64,000 bases of DNA from Siccirubricoccus deserti (GCF_014283215.1 NZ_JACOMF010000009.1:1-64000); one strand, 5' to 3'; numbered from the stretch's first letter, positions 1 through 9,184 are shown. The notes: generated by a model not told the origin, from the letters alone. Translations and numbers: made by a program.

Positions 1-132
1 ATCGGTTGGATCAGCCGCAACCGCCGCCTCGCCCGCGACTTCGAGCGACACTGCCGCATCGCCGCCGCCTTCGTCCGCATGGCAATGATCCGCATCATGC
101 TCCGCCGGCTGGCCAGAAAGCCCTCAGCGTGA
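1..132 (+). pseudogene. IS5-family transposase, C-terminal fragment cut by the window edge
   Basis: Frame 1 is open from the first base to a TGA at 130-132 and encodes 43 residues beginning IGWISRNRRLARDFE and ending in an arginine/leucine-rich tail (MIRIMLRRLARK). This is the typical end of IS5-family DDE transposases, where a W-x-x-xRRLxxDFE stretch carries the last catalytic Glu, followed by a short helix. The beginning lies outside the window, so it cannot be said whether the element is intact. A candidate terminal repeat follows within 10 bases of the stop. Confidence 0.75.
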
Positions 133-137
133 ATCGA

Positions 138-159
138 AACTTCCCGGATGGGCTCTCAG
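138..159 (+). repeat. Candidate right terminal inverted repeat of the IS5-type element
   Basis: The sequence AACTTCCCGGATGGGCTCTC lies just after the transposase stop codon. IS5-group elements commonly end close to the transposase stop with a repeat of the form TTCCCGGAT-GGCTCT. The matching left end is outside the window, so the assignment rests on position and motif resemblance only. Confidence 0.4.
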
Positions 160-838
160 ACTCGGGGTCTGGTGCCTTTCATACTCCGGCACTTTCAGGA
201 GCATTGGGACACCTCAGACGGTGTCTCATTGAGGCCAGGTGCCGTCCCCTTTCGCTCGAGGAATTCTGCCAGGACCTTCTCCGCCCAGCCGGACGCAGTC
301 CTATCCGGCACGATGGCGAGGAATTTAGCGCCCCGGATGAGACCGGCGCCGGCGCAAACAAGGGACTGGCGTTTGTCGGGCCGCTCCTCGACTGTCTTGT
401 GACCAGGTGGCACTTCAAGCCCCGTCATTATCACAATCCAGTGTACGCGGCATCTTTAGGGCGTGCCAGCAGAAAATAGTGGTGACAATGACAGGCACAG
501 GCATTGTGCGCAAACTTTTGCAATCGTATCCATTTATATACGGATATTATAGAGCGAACAAAACTTTAGGCTCTTGGCAGGGCCAGCTTCCACCGAGTGC
601 TCGGGTCGAAGTTTTCTCGAAACATCGCCCTGGCGCTTGGAGCGGTCCCTTCCGGGCTTGATCCGCTTGGCTCGGGTATACCGGCATACCAGCAGCATCT
701 CGGGCGCTCATGGCCTGTATTTCGGCGCTGAGCCCAGCCTCCTGTGAGCTTCCTGCGAAACGGGCCTGATCGTGGCGCTTGGCATGCAGGAAGCGTTGAT
801 CCTGCCGGACGCTCACGTATTTCCTGATTGTCCCGGCG
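160..838. other. Non-coding or decayed stretch beside the IS element
   Basis: No gene can be supported here. A 79-codon frame at 195-434 on the minus strand has protein-like composition (starts MIMTGLEVPPGHK, contains KFLAIVPDRTASGWAEKV) but has no recognisable family and overlaps equally long frames on the other strand. It could be a remnant of a gene interrupted by the IS element. Bases 500-560 are noticeably A/T-richer than the surroundings, which suggests old foreign or intergenic DNA. Confidence 0.4.
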
Positions 839-1612
839 TCAGCGCCGGGCCCCGCCCCGTCCTGGCGCCCGCTTCCTGCTGTTGCGGATGTAGAGGGCCT
901 TCGACGGCCCGTCACCGTGGCGCCGTTCCTCCATTTCGAACAACGGCAGCGTCGCCACCAGCTCGCTCAGCTTGCCGTAGCCGTAGGAGCGGGAGTCGAA
1001 CTCGGGCGCCTGGTTGGCGATATTGCGGCCGACCGCACCGAGCGGCGCCCAGCCCGTATCGTCCGAAGCCGCCTCGACCGCGCCGCGGATCAGGTTGACA
1101 AGCCGCGTGTCCGCCGTCAGCGCCTTCGCGCCCTCCCGTCCAGCCGCCTCGCGGGCCGGCGCTTCCGGTCCGAGAAGCTCGATATAGACGAAACGGTCGC
1201 AGGCAGCGACAAAGGGCCGCGGCGTTTTCCGTTCGCCGAACCCGATGACCAGCAACCCGTCCTCCCGGATTCGCCGCGCCAGCCCCGTGAAGTCGCTATC
1301 GCTCGAGACGATGCAGAAGCCATCGAGCCGGCGGGAGTGCAGCAGGTCCATCGCGTCGATGATCATGGCGCTGTCGGTCGCGTTCTTGCCGACCGTGTAG
1401 CGGAACTGCTGCACCGGCTGGATGGAGTGGTCCAGCAGCACCGCCTTCCACCCCGCGAGGTTTGGCGTCGTCCAGTCGCCATAGGCTCGCCTGACCCCGG
1501 CCGCGCCATACTTCGCAACCTCGGCGAGCAGCCCTTCGGTCACCGAGGGCCGTGCATTGTCGGCATCGATCAGCACGGCAAGCCGGGAAGATCCGGAGGT
1601 ATCATTGGCCAT
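839..1612 (-). CDS. NYN-domain (LabA/DUF88-like) protein with C-terminal OST-HTH/LOTUS domain
   Basis: Encodes 257 residues. The N-terminal half is a PIN-like NYN nuclease fold: AVLIDADNA near residues 12-20, ATDSAMIIDAMDLL around 80-95 and the acidic SSDSDFTGLA motif around 104-115 supply the conserved aspartates expected to bind metal. Residues about 170-235 (LVNLIRGAVEAA through LVATLPLFEM) match the OST-HTH/LOTUS winged-helix that binds RNA. The ATG at 1612 was chosen because GGAAGGA lies about 8 bases upstream; the longer upstream frame is arginine-rich and non-conserved. A role in RNA turnover or RNA binding is likely from the family; the target is unknown. Confidence 0.88.
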   Translation of the reverse strand: MANDTSGSSRLAVLIDADNARPSVTEGLLAEVAKYGAAGVRRAYGDWTTPNLAGWKAVLLDHSIQPVQQFRYTVGKNATDSAMIIDAMDLLHSRRLDGFCIVSSDSDFTGLARRIREDGLLVIGFGERKTPRPFVAACDRFVYIELLGPEAPAREAAGREGAKALTADTRLVNLIRGAVEAASDDTGWAPLGAVGRNIANQAPEFDSRSYGYGKLSELVATLPLFEMEERRHGDGPSKALYIRNSRKRAPGRGGARR

Positions 1613-1977
1613 GCTGCGGTTCCTTCCATTGCCGGCGCGCCCAGGCACCCGTTCCTGATTCGGAACCACGGACCTAGCCTGTCCAGGCGCAGTGTGTACC
1701 TCGTACCCCAGCAAGAGCCATTCTAGGGGTGCAGCGCCGACACTGTTATGCCAACCGCCGCCCGGGCACCGAGCCACGGCGCAGCGACAGCAGCTTCTGC
1801 GACCGCGTTGAGGAGGCATAACGAGCCTGTGCCCACCCACTCGGCGTCCTGCCTTTCGGGGCCGAAAGGCGCTGCGGAGCCCTGAACTGGACGGAGGGCC
1901 GCGCGCTGTCAGGATGGTAGGGCGGCGACATGCTACCGGCTGCCGATCTCTGGCGGCTGAGAGGGCGAAGAAGTGCC
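1613..1977. other. Intergenic region between divergent genes
   Basis: About 365 bases between the NYN gene and the HAD gene, which are transcribed away from each other, so both promoters should lie here. No clear -35/-10 pair, terminator or small gene was recognised. Confidence 0.4.
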
Positions 1978-2745
1978 ATGGTTGCACGGATTTCGATCAC
2001 CCTGTCGAGGCGCAACCAGGATGCCGCCTTCTTCGACATGGATGGCGTGCTGACCGACACCGCGCGCCTGCACAACCGCGCCTGGAAGCGCCTGTTCGAC
2101 GCCTTCCTGCAGCGGCGCGCGGTAGCGAGGGGCGAGCCCTTCATTCCCTTCGACGCGCATGCCGACTACCTCACCCATGTGGACGGCCGGCGCAGGGAGG
2201 ATGGCGTGCGGCAATTCCTCGCCTCGCGCGGCATCCACCTGCCGGAAGGCGCGGCGAATGACCCGGAGGAGGTGGAGACCATCGCCGCCCTCTCCCGCCG
2301 CAAGAACGGCTACTTCGCGGAGGAACTGCGGGCCGGGGTGGAGCCCGCCCCCGGGGCCGAGGCGCTGCTGCGGGCGCTGCTGCGCCAGGGTATCCGGACC
2401 GCCGTCGTCTCCTCGAGCCGGAACTGCGCGGCGATTATCGAGGCGGCTGGCCTCGCCGGCTTGCTGGAGGTGCGGGTGGACGGGGTGGATGCGGCGGCGC
2501 TGGACCTGCCGGGCAAGCCCGCTCCTGACCTGTTCCTGGAAGCCGCGCGGCGCCTCGGCGTGGCGCCATCCCGCGGAGCGCTGTTCGAGGACGCCCTCGC
2601 CGGCGTCGAGGCCGGGCGGCGCGGCGGATTTGGCCTCGTGGTCGGTGTGGATCGCGGCGGCCAGGCGGAGGCGCTGCTTCGCCATGGCGCGAAGCTGGTG
2701 GTCCACGACCTGTCGGAGGTCACGGTGGCGCCGGGCTGCGGCTGA
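1978..2745 (+). CDS. HAD-superfamily beta-phosphoglucomutase-like phosphatase/mutase
   Basis: Encodes 255 residues. Motif I is FFDMDGVLTDTA (nucleophile Asp20 and Asp22), motif II is AVVSSSRNC, the motif III Lys lies in PGKPAPDLF, and motif IV is FEDALAGVEAG. This is the order and spacing of the beta-phosphoglucomutase/sugar-phosphatase branch, and the length fits. The start at 1978 gives MVARISITL just before motif I; an in-frame ATG at 1930 would add 16 poorly supported residues. It converges on a GH65 gene 76 bases away. GH65 phosphorylases release beta-glucose 1-phosphate, which a beta-phosphoglucomutase converts to glucose 6-phosphate, so the pair probably acts in one disaccharide pathway. 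Confidence 0.9.
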   Translation: MVARISITLSRRNQDAAFFDMDGVLTDTARLHNRAWKRLFDAFLQRRAVARGEPFIPFDAHADYLTHVDGRRREDGVRQFLASRGIHLPEGAANDPEEVETIAALSRRKNGYFAEELRAGVEPAPGAEALLRALLRQGIRTAVVSSSRNCAAIIEAAGLAGLLEVRVDGVDAAALDLPGKPAPDLFLEAARRLGVAPSRGALFEDALAGVEAGRRGGFGLVVGVDRGGQAEALLRHGAKLVVHDLSEVTVAPGCG

Positions 2746-2821
2746 TGGCGCTCAGGTCTGAACGCCGATCCGCCGTAGCCTGTTGTCTGCTGGGCCGGCG
2801 CACGCCCCTCCACGACCTGCG

Positions 2822-5236
2822 CTAGCTTCGCGCCGGCGGCGCGGCAGGCGCGAAATCCGGTATCGGCTCCGGCACGGGGGGCGGAGTCGGGCGGCTGGCG
2901 GTGGGTGCGGTGGTGGTGAGCCGAACCTCCACCACCCCATCATGGAGCACGGTCAGCTCGTCGCCCTCGACCAGGTGATAGGTGGTGACGTCGTGGCCGA
3001 CCTCGACGCGCAGCCGCCGGCCGCGAATCGCCAGCGGGAAGCGCAATGCGCTCCATTCCTCCGGCAGGCGCGGCCGGAAGGAGAGGCGGCCGCCATGGTC
3101 GCGCATCCCCGCGAAGCCGCAGACCAGTGCCAGCCAGGTGCCGCCGATCGAGGCGATATGCGCGCCATGCCGCATGTTGCCGCCGATGTCGGAGAGATCC
3201 ATCGTCGCAGCGAATTGGAAATACTCGCGCGCCTTGCGGGCATAGCCGATCTCGTTTGCCACGATGCTCTGGATGCAGACGGAGAGCGAGCTGTCATGCG
3301 TCGTGATCGGATCGTAGTAGTCGAAGTTGCGCTTCCTCTCCTCGGGAGAGAACTGGTCGCCGAGCAGGAACATCGCCAGCACCGTATCCGCCTGCTTGAT
3401 CACCTGCCGCCGGTAGAGGTTCAGCGGGTGGTAGTGCAGCAGCAGGGGGTATCTGTCCTCAGGCGTATTGGCGAAATCCCATGCCTCCTTGTCGAGGAAG
3501 CTGTCGTCCTGCGGATGGATGCGCAGCCGCTCGTCCCAAGGCAGGTACATGCGCGCCGCCGCCGCGCGCCATTCCGCCGTCTCCTCCACGCCAAGTCCCG
3601 TGCGATCGGCGAGAGCGGTGAAGGCATCCGGATGGTCGCACCGCATGGCGTCCAGCGTGTCGGCGGCGTAGTACAGGTTCTCGCGCGCCATCAGGTTGGT
3701 GAAGTAGTTGTTGTCCACCACGGCCGTGTACTCGTCCGGTCCGGTCACGCCGTTGATGCAGAAGCGCCCCTCATGGCGCGGCGAGAAGAAGCCGAGGTCC
3801 CACCAGAATCGCGCCGTCTCGACCAGGATCTCCGCGCCGAAGCGGTGCAGGAAGTCCTCGTCGCCCGTGGCCTCCACATACTTCCGCAGCGCATGGGCGA
3901 TGTCGGCGTTGATGTGGTACTGCGCGGTGCCGGCCGCGTAATAGGCCGAGGCCTCGTCGCCGTTTATGGTCCGCCACGGGAAGGTGGCGCCACGGTGACC
4001 GAGTTCCTTGGCCCGCGCCCGGGCGCGGTCCAGCATGTCATAGCGGAATTTCAGGAGATTCCTGGCGATCCGCGGCTGGGTGTAGATCAGGAAGGGCAGG
4101 ACATAGATCTCGGTGTCCCAGAAATAGTGCCCTTCATAGCTCTTGCCGGTGAGGCCGCGCGCGCCGACGCCATGCCCTTCGGCGCGCTCGGTCGCCTGCA
4201 GAAGCTGGAACAGGTTCCAGCGGATCACCTGCTGCAGCCGCGGCTCGGCGCCTTCCACCTCGACATCGGCATGCGCCCAGAAGCGGCCGACGCGGGCCTC
4301 CTGCTGCTTCAGGATTGAAGGGAAGCCGCTCTGCACGGCGCGGTCGAGTGTCCAGGCGACCTGCGATCGCACCTCGGCCGGGTCGCTGCGATCGGCATAA
4401 TGGTAGGCGAGGTACTTCCAGAGGCGGATCGGCATGCCGCGCCTGCCCTGAACCTTGAACGCCACGGCGGCGAAGTCGTCGGTGCAGGTGCCCTCCTGGG
4501 TGAAAGGGCAGGTGGTCTCCAGGACATGATCCATGCCGCAGCCCAGCACCAGCGCCGACCTGGCGGTGGAGTAGCTGAGGATCGCACGCAACGCCTTATG
4601 GCGTGTTCCGACCGGCTGCAGCACCCGGTCGCCGAAGCCGGCCGCGAGCCGGGGGTCGAAGCCGTCGCCGGGCAGCGGTGCGCGGTGCAGCATCTCCGAG
4701 GAGATGACGATCTCGGCATCGGCATCCTCCGGCACCAGCTCGTACTGGATCGCCGCGAGGTGACGGTGCTCGAAGGAGACCAGGCGGAGCGTGCGCAGCC
4801 GCATGCGCCGACCGGTGGGCGTCGCCCAGGCGATGTCGCGGACCAGGGCACCTATCCTGAAATCCACCGCCCGGCGGAAGGAGAGCACCTCGGCCTCTGC
4901 CGGGATGAAGGGTTCGCCGTCGATGAAGAGCTTGATTACAGTGCCATCCGGACAATTCAGGATGCTCTGGCCGACGCGCGGAAAGCCGTAGGCGTGCTCG
5001 CCATAATTGAGCGGACGCAGCTCGTAGAAGCCATTGAGGAAGACGCCCGGCTCCTGCAGCGGCCGCCCCTCATCCGGCGTGCCACGGATGCCCAGATAGC
5101 CATTGGACAGCGCGAACATCGTCTCGGCCTGACCGGCGAAGTCACGGCTGAGCGCCGGGTCGAAGTGGACGCCGCCAAGCGCCCATGGCTCTGGCGGAAA
5201 GATGTCCGGTGGTGGCAGTCGGCGCTCACGCAGCAT
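2822..5236 (-). CDS. Glycoside hydrolase family 65 protein (maltose/trehalose/kojibiose phosphorylase-like)
   Basis: Encodes 804 residues, normal for GH65. The order is an N-terminal beta-sandwich (MFALSNGYLGIRGT near the start), an (alpha/alpha)6 barrel carrying FWDTEIYVLPF at about 372-382, the GVTGPDEY motif with the general-acid Glu near residue 502, KQAD near 614-617, HDSSLS, a phosphate-site-like loop (GGNMRHGAHIASIGG), and a C-terminal beta domain. The exact disaccharide cannot be read from these motifs. The start at 5236 (MLRERRLPP) has GGAGA 4 bases upstream; in-frame ATGs at 5251 and 5323 are alternatives. Convergent with a beta-phosphoglucomutase-like gene, which favours phosphorolysis over hydrolysis. 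Confidence 0.92.
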   Translation of the reverse strand: MLRERRLPPPDIFPPEPWALGGVHFDPALSRDFAGQAETMFALSNGYLGIRGTPDEGRPLQEPGVFLNGFYELRPLNYGEHAYGFPRVGQSILNCPDGTVIKLFIDGEPFIPAEAEVLSFRRAVDFRIGALVRDIAWATPTGRRMRLRTLRLVSFEHRHLAAIQYELVPEDADAEIVISSEMLHRAPLPGDGFDPRLAAGFGDRVLQPVGTRHKALRAILSYSTARSALVLGCGMDHVLETTCPFTQEGTCTDDFAAVAFKVQGRRGMPIRLWKYLAYHYADRSDPAEVRSQVAWTLDRAVQSGFPSILKQQEARVGRFWAHADVEVEGAEPRLQQVIRWNLFQLLQATERAEGHGVGARGLTGKSYEGHYFWDTEIYVLPFLIYTQPRIARNLLKFRYDMLDRARARAKELGHRGATFPWRTINGDEASAYYAAGTAQYHINADIAHALRKYVEATGDEDFLHRFGAEILVETARFWWDLGFFSPRHEGRFCINGVTGPDEYTAVVDNNYFTNLMARENLYYAADTLDAMRCDHPDAFTALADRTGLGVEETAEWRAAAARMYLPWDERLRIHPQDDSFLDKEAWDFANTPEDRYPLLLHYHPLNLYRRQVIKQADTVLAMFLLGDQFSPEERKRNFDYYDPITTHDSSLSVCIQSIVANEIGYARKAREYFQFAATMDLSDIGGNMRHGAHIASIGGTWLALVCGFAGMRDHGGRLSFRPRLPEEWSALRFPLAIRGRRLRVEVGHDVTTYHLVEGDELTVLHDGVVEVRLTTTAPTASRPTPPPVPEPIPDFAPAAPPARS

Positions 5237-5773
5237 GGTCTCTCCATTCATCCCCGCCCGGAGTCCACAGATGTGGGATCCCTTGGGTACAGGAGAGGGG
5301 GCGGAGCGCCGATTCGCCTCCATGCCTCGCTGGCAGCGTGCAACAGCAGGCTGGGCGGCTACCCAGGAGCGGCGGCAAGGTCAATCACCCTGTCCCGTGC
5401 CGATTCGCCCTACGAGCGAGCAGATCAGCCTGACGATGCACCAGCCGGTCCCTCCACAGCGATGGATTTCGGTGCGGCGCTGTGGTCTGCCCTGCTCCGG
5501 CGAGCAACCGAATTCGGCCTACTGCAATTCGAGAATCACCGGCGCCACCATATCGGGGATGATACCATCTCCACTCACAGGGATGCGCGCGCCGATTCCC
5601 GACCATCGATCGCATCAACGGGCCGGCTGCGGTTCTCCCCACGCCAAATGGAAGAACATCGAAGCGCATCCACGCTCCAAAGGCGATTGAATTCGGAATG
5701 TGACCTGCAGTGCGCACGAAACCGCTTGAGGCCGGGTTCCATCACCGCCTGCTACGCTTTAGCAGCGGTAGGA
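5237..5773. other. Intergenic region, no gene recognised
   Basis: About 540 bases between divergent genes. Open frames exist on both strands but all contain atypical composition and no recognisable motif. The GH65 promoter should lie at its left end and the peptidase promoter at its right end, but no convincing consensus pair was found. A decayed mobile-element origin is possible given remnants on either side of this region. Confidence 0.35.
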
Positions 5774-6415
5774 ATGAGACGACGCATCCTGCTTCTCGGC
5801 GCCACCGCCCCGGCTTTGCTCACGGCAACCATGCGTTCGGCCGACGCGGCCCCTGGCAGGCGGACCGGGCGCCGCCAGATCGGCCCGGCGCCCAGGCGCC
5901 TGCAACTGCGGCACGCTGCGACGGGTGCGCGGTTCTCAGGCCCCTACCATGACGGGACGCTGGCCGACCCGGCTGCCATGGCCGAGCTCTCGATTGTCCT
6001 GGCCGATACCCGGACCGGCGCAGTGCACCCATTCGATCCGCGAGCGATCGACATACTCTGGGAGGTGGCCCGTCAGGCCAGGATCGGTGGCGGCGATCTG
6101 GTCGTGCTGTCCGGCTACCGCACACCCGAGACCAATGCGGCCGTCGACGGCGCAGGCGACAGCCAGCATCTGCGCGCGGGTGCGCTCGATGTGCAGGTCG
6201 CGTCGGCACAGCTGACCGGCTTCGCGGAAGCTGCCCTGGCGCTTGGGCGCGGTGGCGTGGGCGTGTACCAGCGCCGCGGCTTCGTCCATGTCGACAGCGG
6301 CCCGGTACGGCGATGGGGCGATGTGGCGCCAGGCCCAGCCGGGCCTGGCAGAGCGCCAGCGGACGACCGGATCGCCCGAATGGCCGAAGCCTGGGCCGCC
6401 CTGCGCGGGCGCTGA
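5774..6415 (+). CDS. M15/DUF882 (YcbK-like) peptidase, exported
   Basis: Encodes 213 residues. The N-terminus MRRRILLLGATAPALL resembles a Tat-type or Sec signal with several arginines before the hydrophobic core. The peptidase part carries SGYRTPETN, SQHLRAGALDVQV and FVHVDSGPVRRWG, giving the HxxxxxxD and HxDxG zinc-ligand pattern of M15-type peptidases that cut D-Ala or D-Ala-D-Ala bonds in peptidoglycan. A periplasmic cell-wall remodelling role follows from the family. The AGGA just before the ATG is very close to the start, and no better start was found. Confidence 0.88.
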   Translation: MRRRILLLGATAPALLTATMRSADAAPGRRTGRRQIGPAPRRLQLRHAATGARFSGPYHDGTLADPAAMAELSIVLADTRTGAVHPFDPRAIDILWEVARQARIGGGDLVVLSGYRTPETNAAVDGAGDSQHLRAGALDVQVASAQLTGFAEAALALGRGGVGVYQRRGFVHVDSGPVRRWGDVAPGPAGPGRAPADDRIARMAEAWAALRGR

Positions 6416-6839
6416 GCGTCCGATTACCGTCATCAGCATCACGGCCCGATCACGTCCGAGGGTAATGCTTGCGGTCAAGCAGGCGGCTTGAGCGTTCATG
6501 AGACTGCCCGCCGCAGTCCGGTAGCGGAACCGGCGGTGATCCCGGGCATTCTGGAGGGCCGTCGCCACATCCACCGCGATGGACAGCGTGACCGCGAGTT
6601 CAGTTGGCGGTCACTCTGCAACTCGATCATTGCCGGGGTAGAGCGGATCGCAAGGGACGTGAACACCTCGACGCCTGGATCCGCTCTGCAAACAGCAGAC
6701 GACAGCGGAGGTCGCGCGGACCATGGCGCATTCCGCAGCCCCGCCAAGTGGATCCAGCGGTCGAGGTTTCGAGCCAACGCCGCCCCCCTGGTGCGGCAGC
6801 TGGGCGCCGCGCACTCCCCGTCCCCTCCACAACCCTCTC
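6416..6839. other. Stretch without intact gene preceding an IS630 remnant
   Basis: No complete gene is supported. The frames here are short, and only the part from about 6840 onward can be recognised, as a transposase remnant. The earlier part may be further decayed sequence of the same element. Confidence 0.35.
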
Positions 6840-6929
6840 TGGAGCGAGACCTGCAAGCTGTCGCGCTGCCCTGCCTTCGTCGACAAGGCTCGTGACCTGG
6901 TCGGGCTTTACCTCAAGCCTTCGGGCGTC
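6840..6929 (+). pseudogene. Remnant of an IS630-family transposase
   Basis: The frame reads WSETCKLSRCPAFVDKARD and continues LVGLYLKPSG. This corresponds to the IS630 transposase segment normally written as SETFKLSxDPxFVxKVRDxVGLYLxPP, immediately before the first catalytic Asp (VLCVDEKSQ). The catalytic part is missing and the frame soon stops, so only about 30 codons survive. It marks an old insertion upstream of the neighbouring transporter gene. Confidence 0.6.
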
Positions 6930-6998
6930 ATCAGAACAGTGGCCTGCCGGTGACGCACGGCCCTGGCGCCATGTCCCCCTCAGGCCGCTTCATACTCT

Positions 6999-8243
6999 TC
7001 AGGACTTCGCCATGGCGCACATGCCGTCGGCGATGGGGCGAAAGGAGCGGTCCGCCGGAGTCACAGCCAGTATCTTATACACATCGCCCGGGCCGCGGCT
7101 TTCGGCCGGCGACTTCACCTCAAACAGGTAGGTGGGATGCAGCTTGCGCCCGTCCCGGCGGATCGTGCCCTGGCCGAAGCAGTCGTCGTCCGTCGGCATC
7201 TCCACCATGGCCGCGACCGCATCTTTACCCGAGGCCTTTGCGCGCGCCGGACCCATCGCCTTGGCCACCTTGAGGTAATGGACCAACGCCGAGTAGTCGC
7301 CAGCATGATTATGGCAGGGAAAGGTGTTGGCAGGCAGCTGCGGACGCAGGCGGTCCATGAAGGCACGCGTACGGTCGTTCAGGTCCCAGTAGAAGGTTTC
7401 CGTCTGCGTCATGCCCTGCGCTGTCTGGAGACCGAGCGACATGACGCTGTTGATGTAGCCGGTAAGCCCGACAAAGCGAATGCCGGACCGCATGAGCCCG
7501 AACTCCTGCGCCTGCTTCACGGCGTTCACGAAGTCGGTGCCGGCGCCAAGGAAGGCAACGACTTTCGCACGGCTTGCCTGAGCCTGCAGCAGGAAGGCGG
7601 AGAAGTCCGTTGTCTCCGGGAAGGGATAGGTGACCGCGCCGAGAACCCGGCCGCCGCCGGCTTCCACCGAGTGGGTCGTGTCGGCCTGCAGCGTGTGCCC
7701 GAAAGCATAGTTCGGCGTGATGAAGAACCAGGTGTTGTAGCCCTGTTTAACAAGCGGCTCGCCGGTGGCGTGAGACAAGCAATAGGTGTCATAGGCCCAA
7801 TGGATCGCATTCGAGCTGCAATGCTCGGAGGTCAGGGCCGAAGTCGCGGCCGAGGTGTTCAGGTGCACCTTGTCCTTCTGCTCGACCACGGTTTTCATGG
7901 CGATCGCCAGTGCAGAGTTGCTGACGCCGAGCACCACGTCCACGCCGTCGCGGTCGAACCATTGGCGCGCGACGGCGAGACCGACATCGGATTTGTTCTG
8001 GTGGTCCGCCACAAGCAGGTCAACGCCGATCCCGGGATTGGCGTCCTGGAATTCCCGCACCGCCTGCCGGGCGCAGGCAACGCTGGTCGGGCCCGAGATG
8101 TCGCGGTAGGCGCCGGACATGTCGTGCAGGATGCCGATGCGAATGGTCTCCTCGGTCCGCCTTTGCTGCGCGAGAGCCGGGGCCCCGATTGCGGCTGCGG
8201 CGAGCATTCCGGTGCCGAGCACGGCACGGCGATGCATGATCAT
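6999..8243 (-). CDS. ABC transporter substrate-binding protein, branched-chain amino acid/amide type
   Basis: Encodes 414 residues. The signal peptide MIMHRRAVLGTGMLAAAAIGAPALAQ ends in a typical ALAQ cleavage site. The mature part starts with IRIGILHDMSGAYRDI, followed by GPTSVACARQAV, a hallmark of the LivK-like type I periplasmic binding fold (Peripla_BP_6). Length and fold suit a periplasmic binding protein for an amino-acid, amide or aromatic-acid importer, but no permease or ATPase gene accompanies it here, so the ligand is unknown. The ATG at 8243 follows GGAGG with 6-7 bases spacing. Confidence 0.9.
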   Translation of the reverse strand: MIMHRRAVLGTGMLAAAAIGAPALAQQRRTEETIRIGILHDMSGAYRDISGPTSVACARQAVREFQDANPGIGVDLLVADHQNKSDVGLAVARQWFDRDGVDVVLGVSNSALAIAMKTVVEQKDKVHLNTSAATSALTSEHCSSNAIHWAYDTYCLSHATGEPLVKQGYNTWFFITPNYAFGHTLQADTTHSVEAGGGRVLGAVTYPFPETTDFSAFLLQAQASRAKVVAFLGAGTDFVNAVKQAQEFGLMRSGIRFVGLTGYINSVMSLGLQTAQGMTQTETFYWDLNDRTRAFMDRLRPQLPANTFPCHNHAGDYSALVHYLKVAKAMGPARAKASGKDAVAAMVEMPTDDDCFGQGTIRRDGRKLHPTYLFEVKSPAESRGPGDVYKILAVTPADRSFRPIADGMCAMAKS

Positions 8244-8593
8244 CTGTTTCCTCCACTTTCCGCCGGCAGCCTTGTACCGGTGCTGACGCCGGAAGCATCG
8301 CTCGAACTTTCGCTTCGGGGCAAGGGGCTCACCATCCACCCTGGGTCCTGCCGCTTGGCCCGGCGATGCTGCGGCATGTGCTGCCGGATCTACGATGCTG
8401 GACCGCCAGCCAGGATCCGGCGTGCCCGCTTCGCCCCATCATTGCACTGGCAGCCGAACATCGATCGATCGGTCAGTCGTGCAGCCGGGCAATCAGCCGC
8501 AGCGGATGCACTTCGCGTCGGTGTCATCATTTAGCGGACGGGCCAGCGGCACGCCGTGCAGGAAGCCCACGCCGCATCCGCGGTCGGCCCGGC
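8244..8593. other. Intergenic region
   Basis: About 350 bases between two minus-strand genes. It contains the self-complementary run CGATCGATCG near 8463, but no gene, terminator or clear promoter was recognised. Confidence 0.35.
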
Positions 8594-9184
8594 TCAGAAG
8601 GCGGCGTAGCTGCCCACCAGGTCGAGAGCCGATGCCGCCGGCCCGAAGGCCGCTACGTCGACCCTTTCCGGCAAAGGGGCTGCGGCTTCCACGAAGCCCA
8701 GCACATCCAGCCCCGCTGCTCCGGCATCATGCACGAGGGCACGCACCTGCCGCACCTCGGGCAGGCCCTCATAGGCGGCACATATGCCGGCGACCACCGC
8801 ATCCACCCCTCCTCGTGCCAGGCCACGAAATCGCAACACCAGGACCCGGCCCGAGCGGGTGGTGACGGCATCGCCGGGATAAACCTGCTCCCCGGTGAAG
8901 CGCTGGACACGGGCCCGCGCCGTGACGCGCTTGGTCCAGGGGCTGGAGTTGTCATGCGCCACGCGGAGATAGGCGGGCGAGTCCATCACCGAAGCATGTT
9001 CCAGGTCGTACATCGCGAGGTAACGGGGTGTTCCACCGCTCGCGTGCATGAAACGCAGCCCGGTGAGGATGCCCGGCACCGCCAGACGCTCCGGGATATG
9101 CTCGGTGTCGTACCAGGCGTTGAACTCCTCCTCGAAGGCCGGCGGCGGGTGCATGAAGACGAGGAGGAAGCCCTTTCTGGCCAT
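8594..9184 (-). CDS. EthD-like/dimeric alpha-beta barrel protein
   Basis: Encodes 196 residues. The N-terminal half (FLLVFMHPPPAFEEEFNAW, then YDTEHIPERLAVPGI) matches small ferredoxin-fold proteins in which EFNxWYDxEHIPERLxxPG is diagnostic. The second half resembles a second, weaker copy of the fold. Such proteins often sit in catabolic clusters of Acetobacteraceae and Burkholderiales with Bug-type binding proteins, as here. Catalytic activity is not established for this subgroup. Confidence 0.8.
   Translation of the reverse strand: MARKGFLLVFMHPPPAFEEEFNAWYDTEHIPERLAVPGILTGLRFMHASGGTPRYLAMYDLEHASVMDSPAYLRVAHDNSSPWTKRVTARARVQRFTGEQVYPGDAVTTRSGRVLVLRFRGLARGGVDAVVAGICAAYEGLPEVRQVRALVHDAGAAGLDVLGFVEAAAPLPERVDVAAFGPAASALDLVGSYAAF

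Noticed and set aside
4400-5773. Upstream extension of the M15 peptidase frame into the GH65 gene
   Set aside because: The upstream part is antisense to the well-conserved GH65 coding region. The signal peptide at 5774 gives a natural start.
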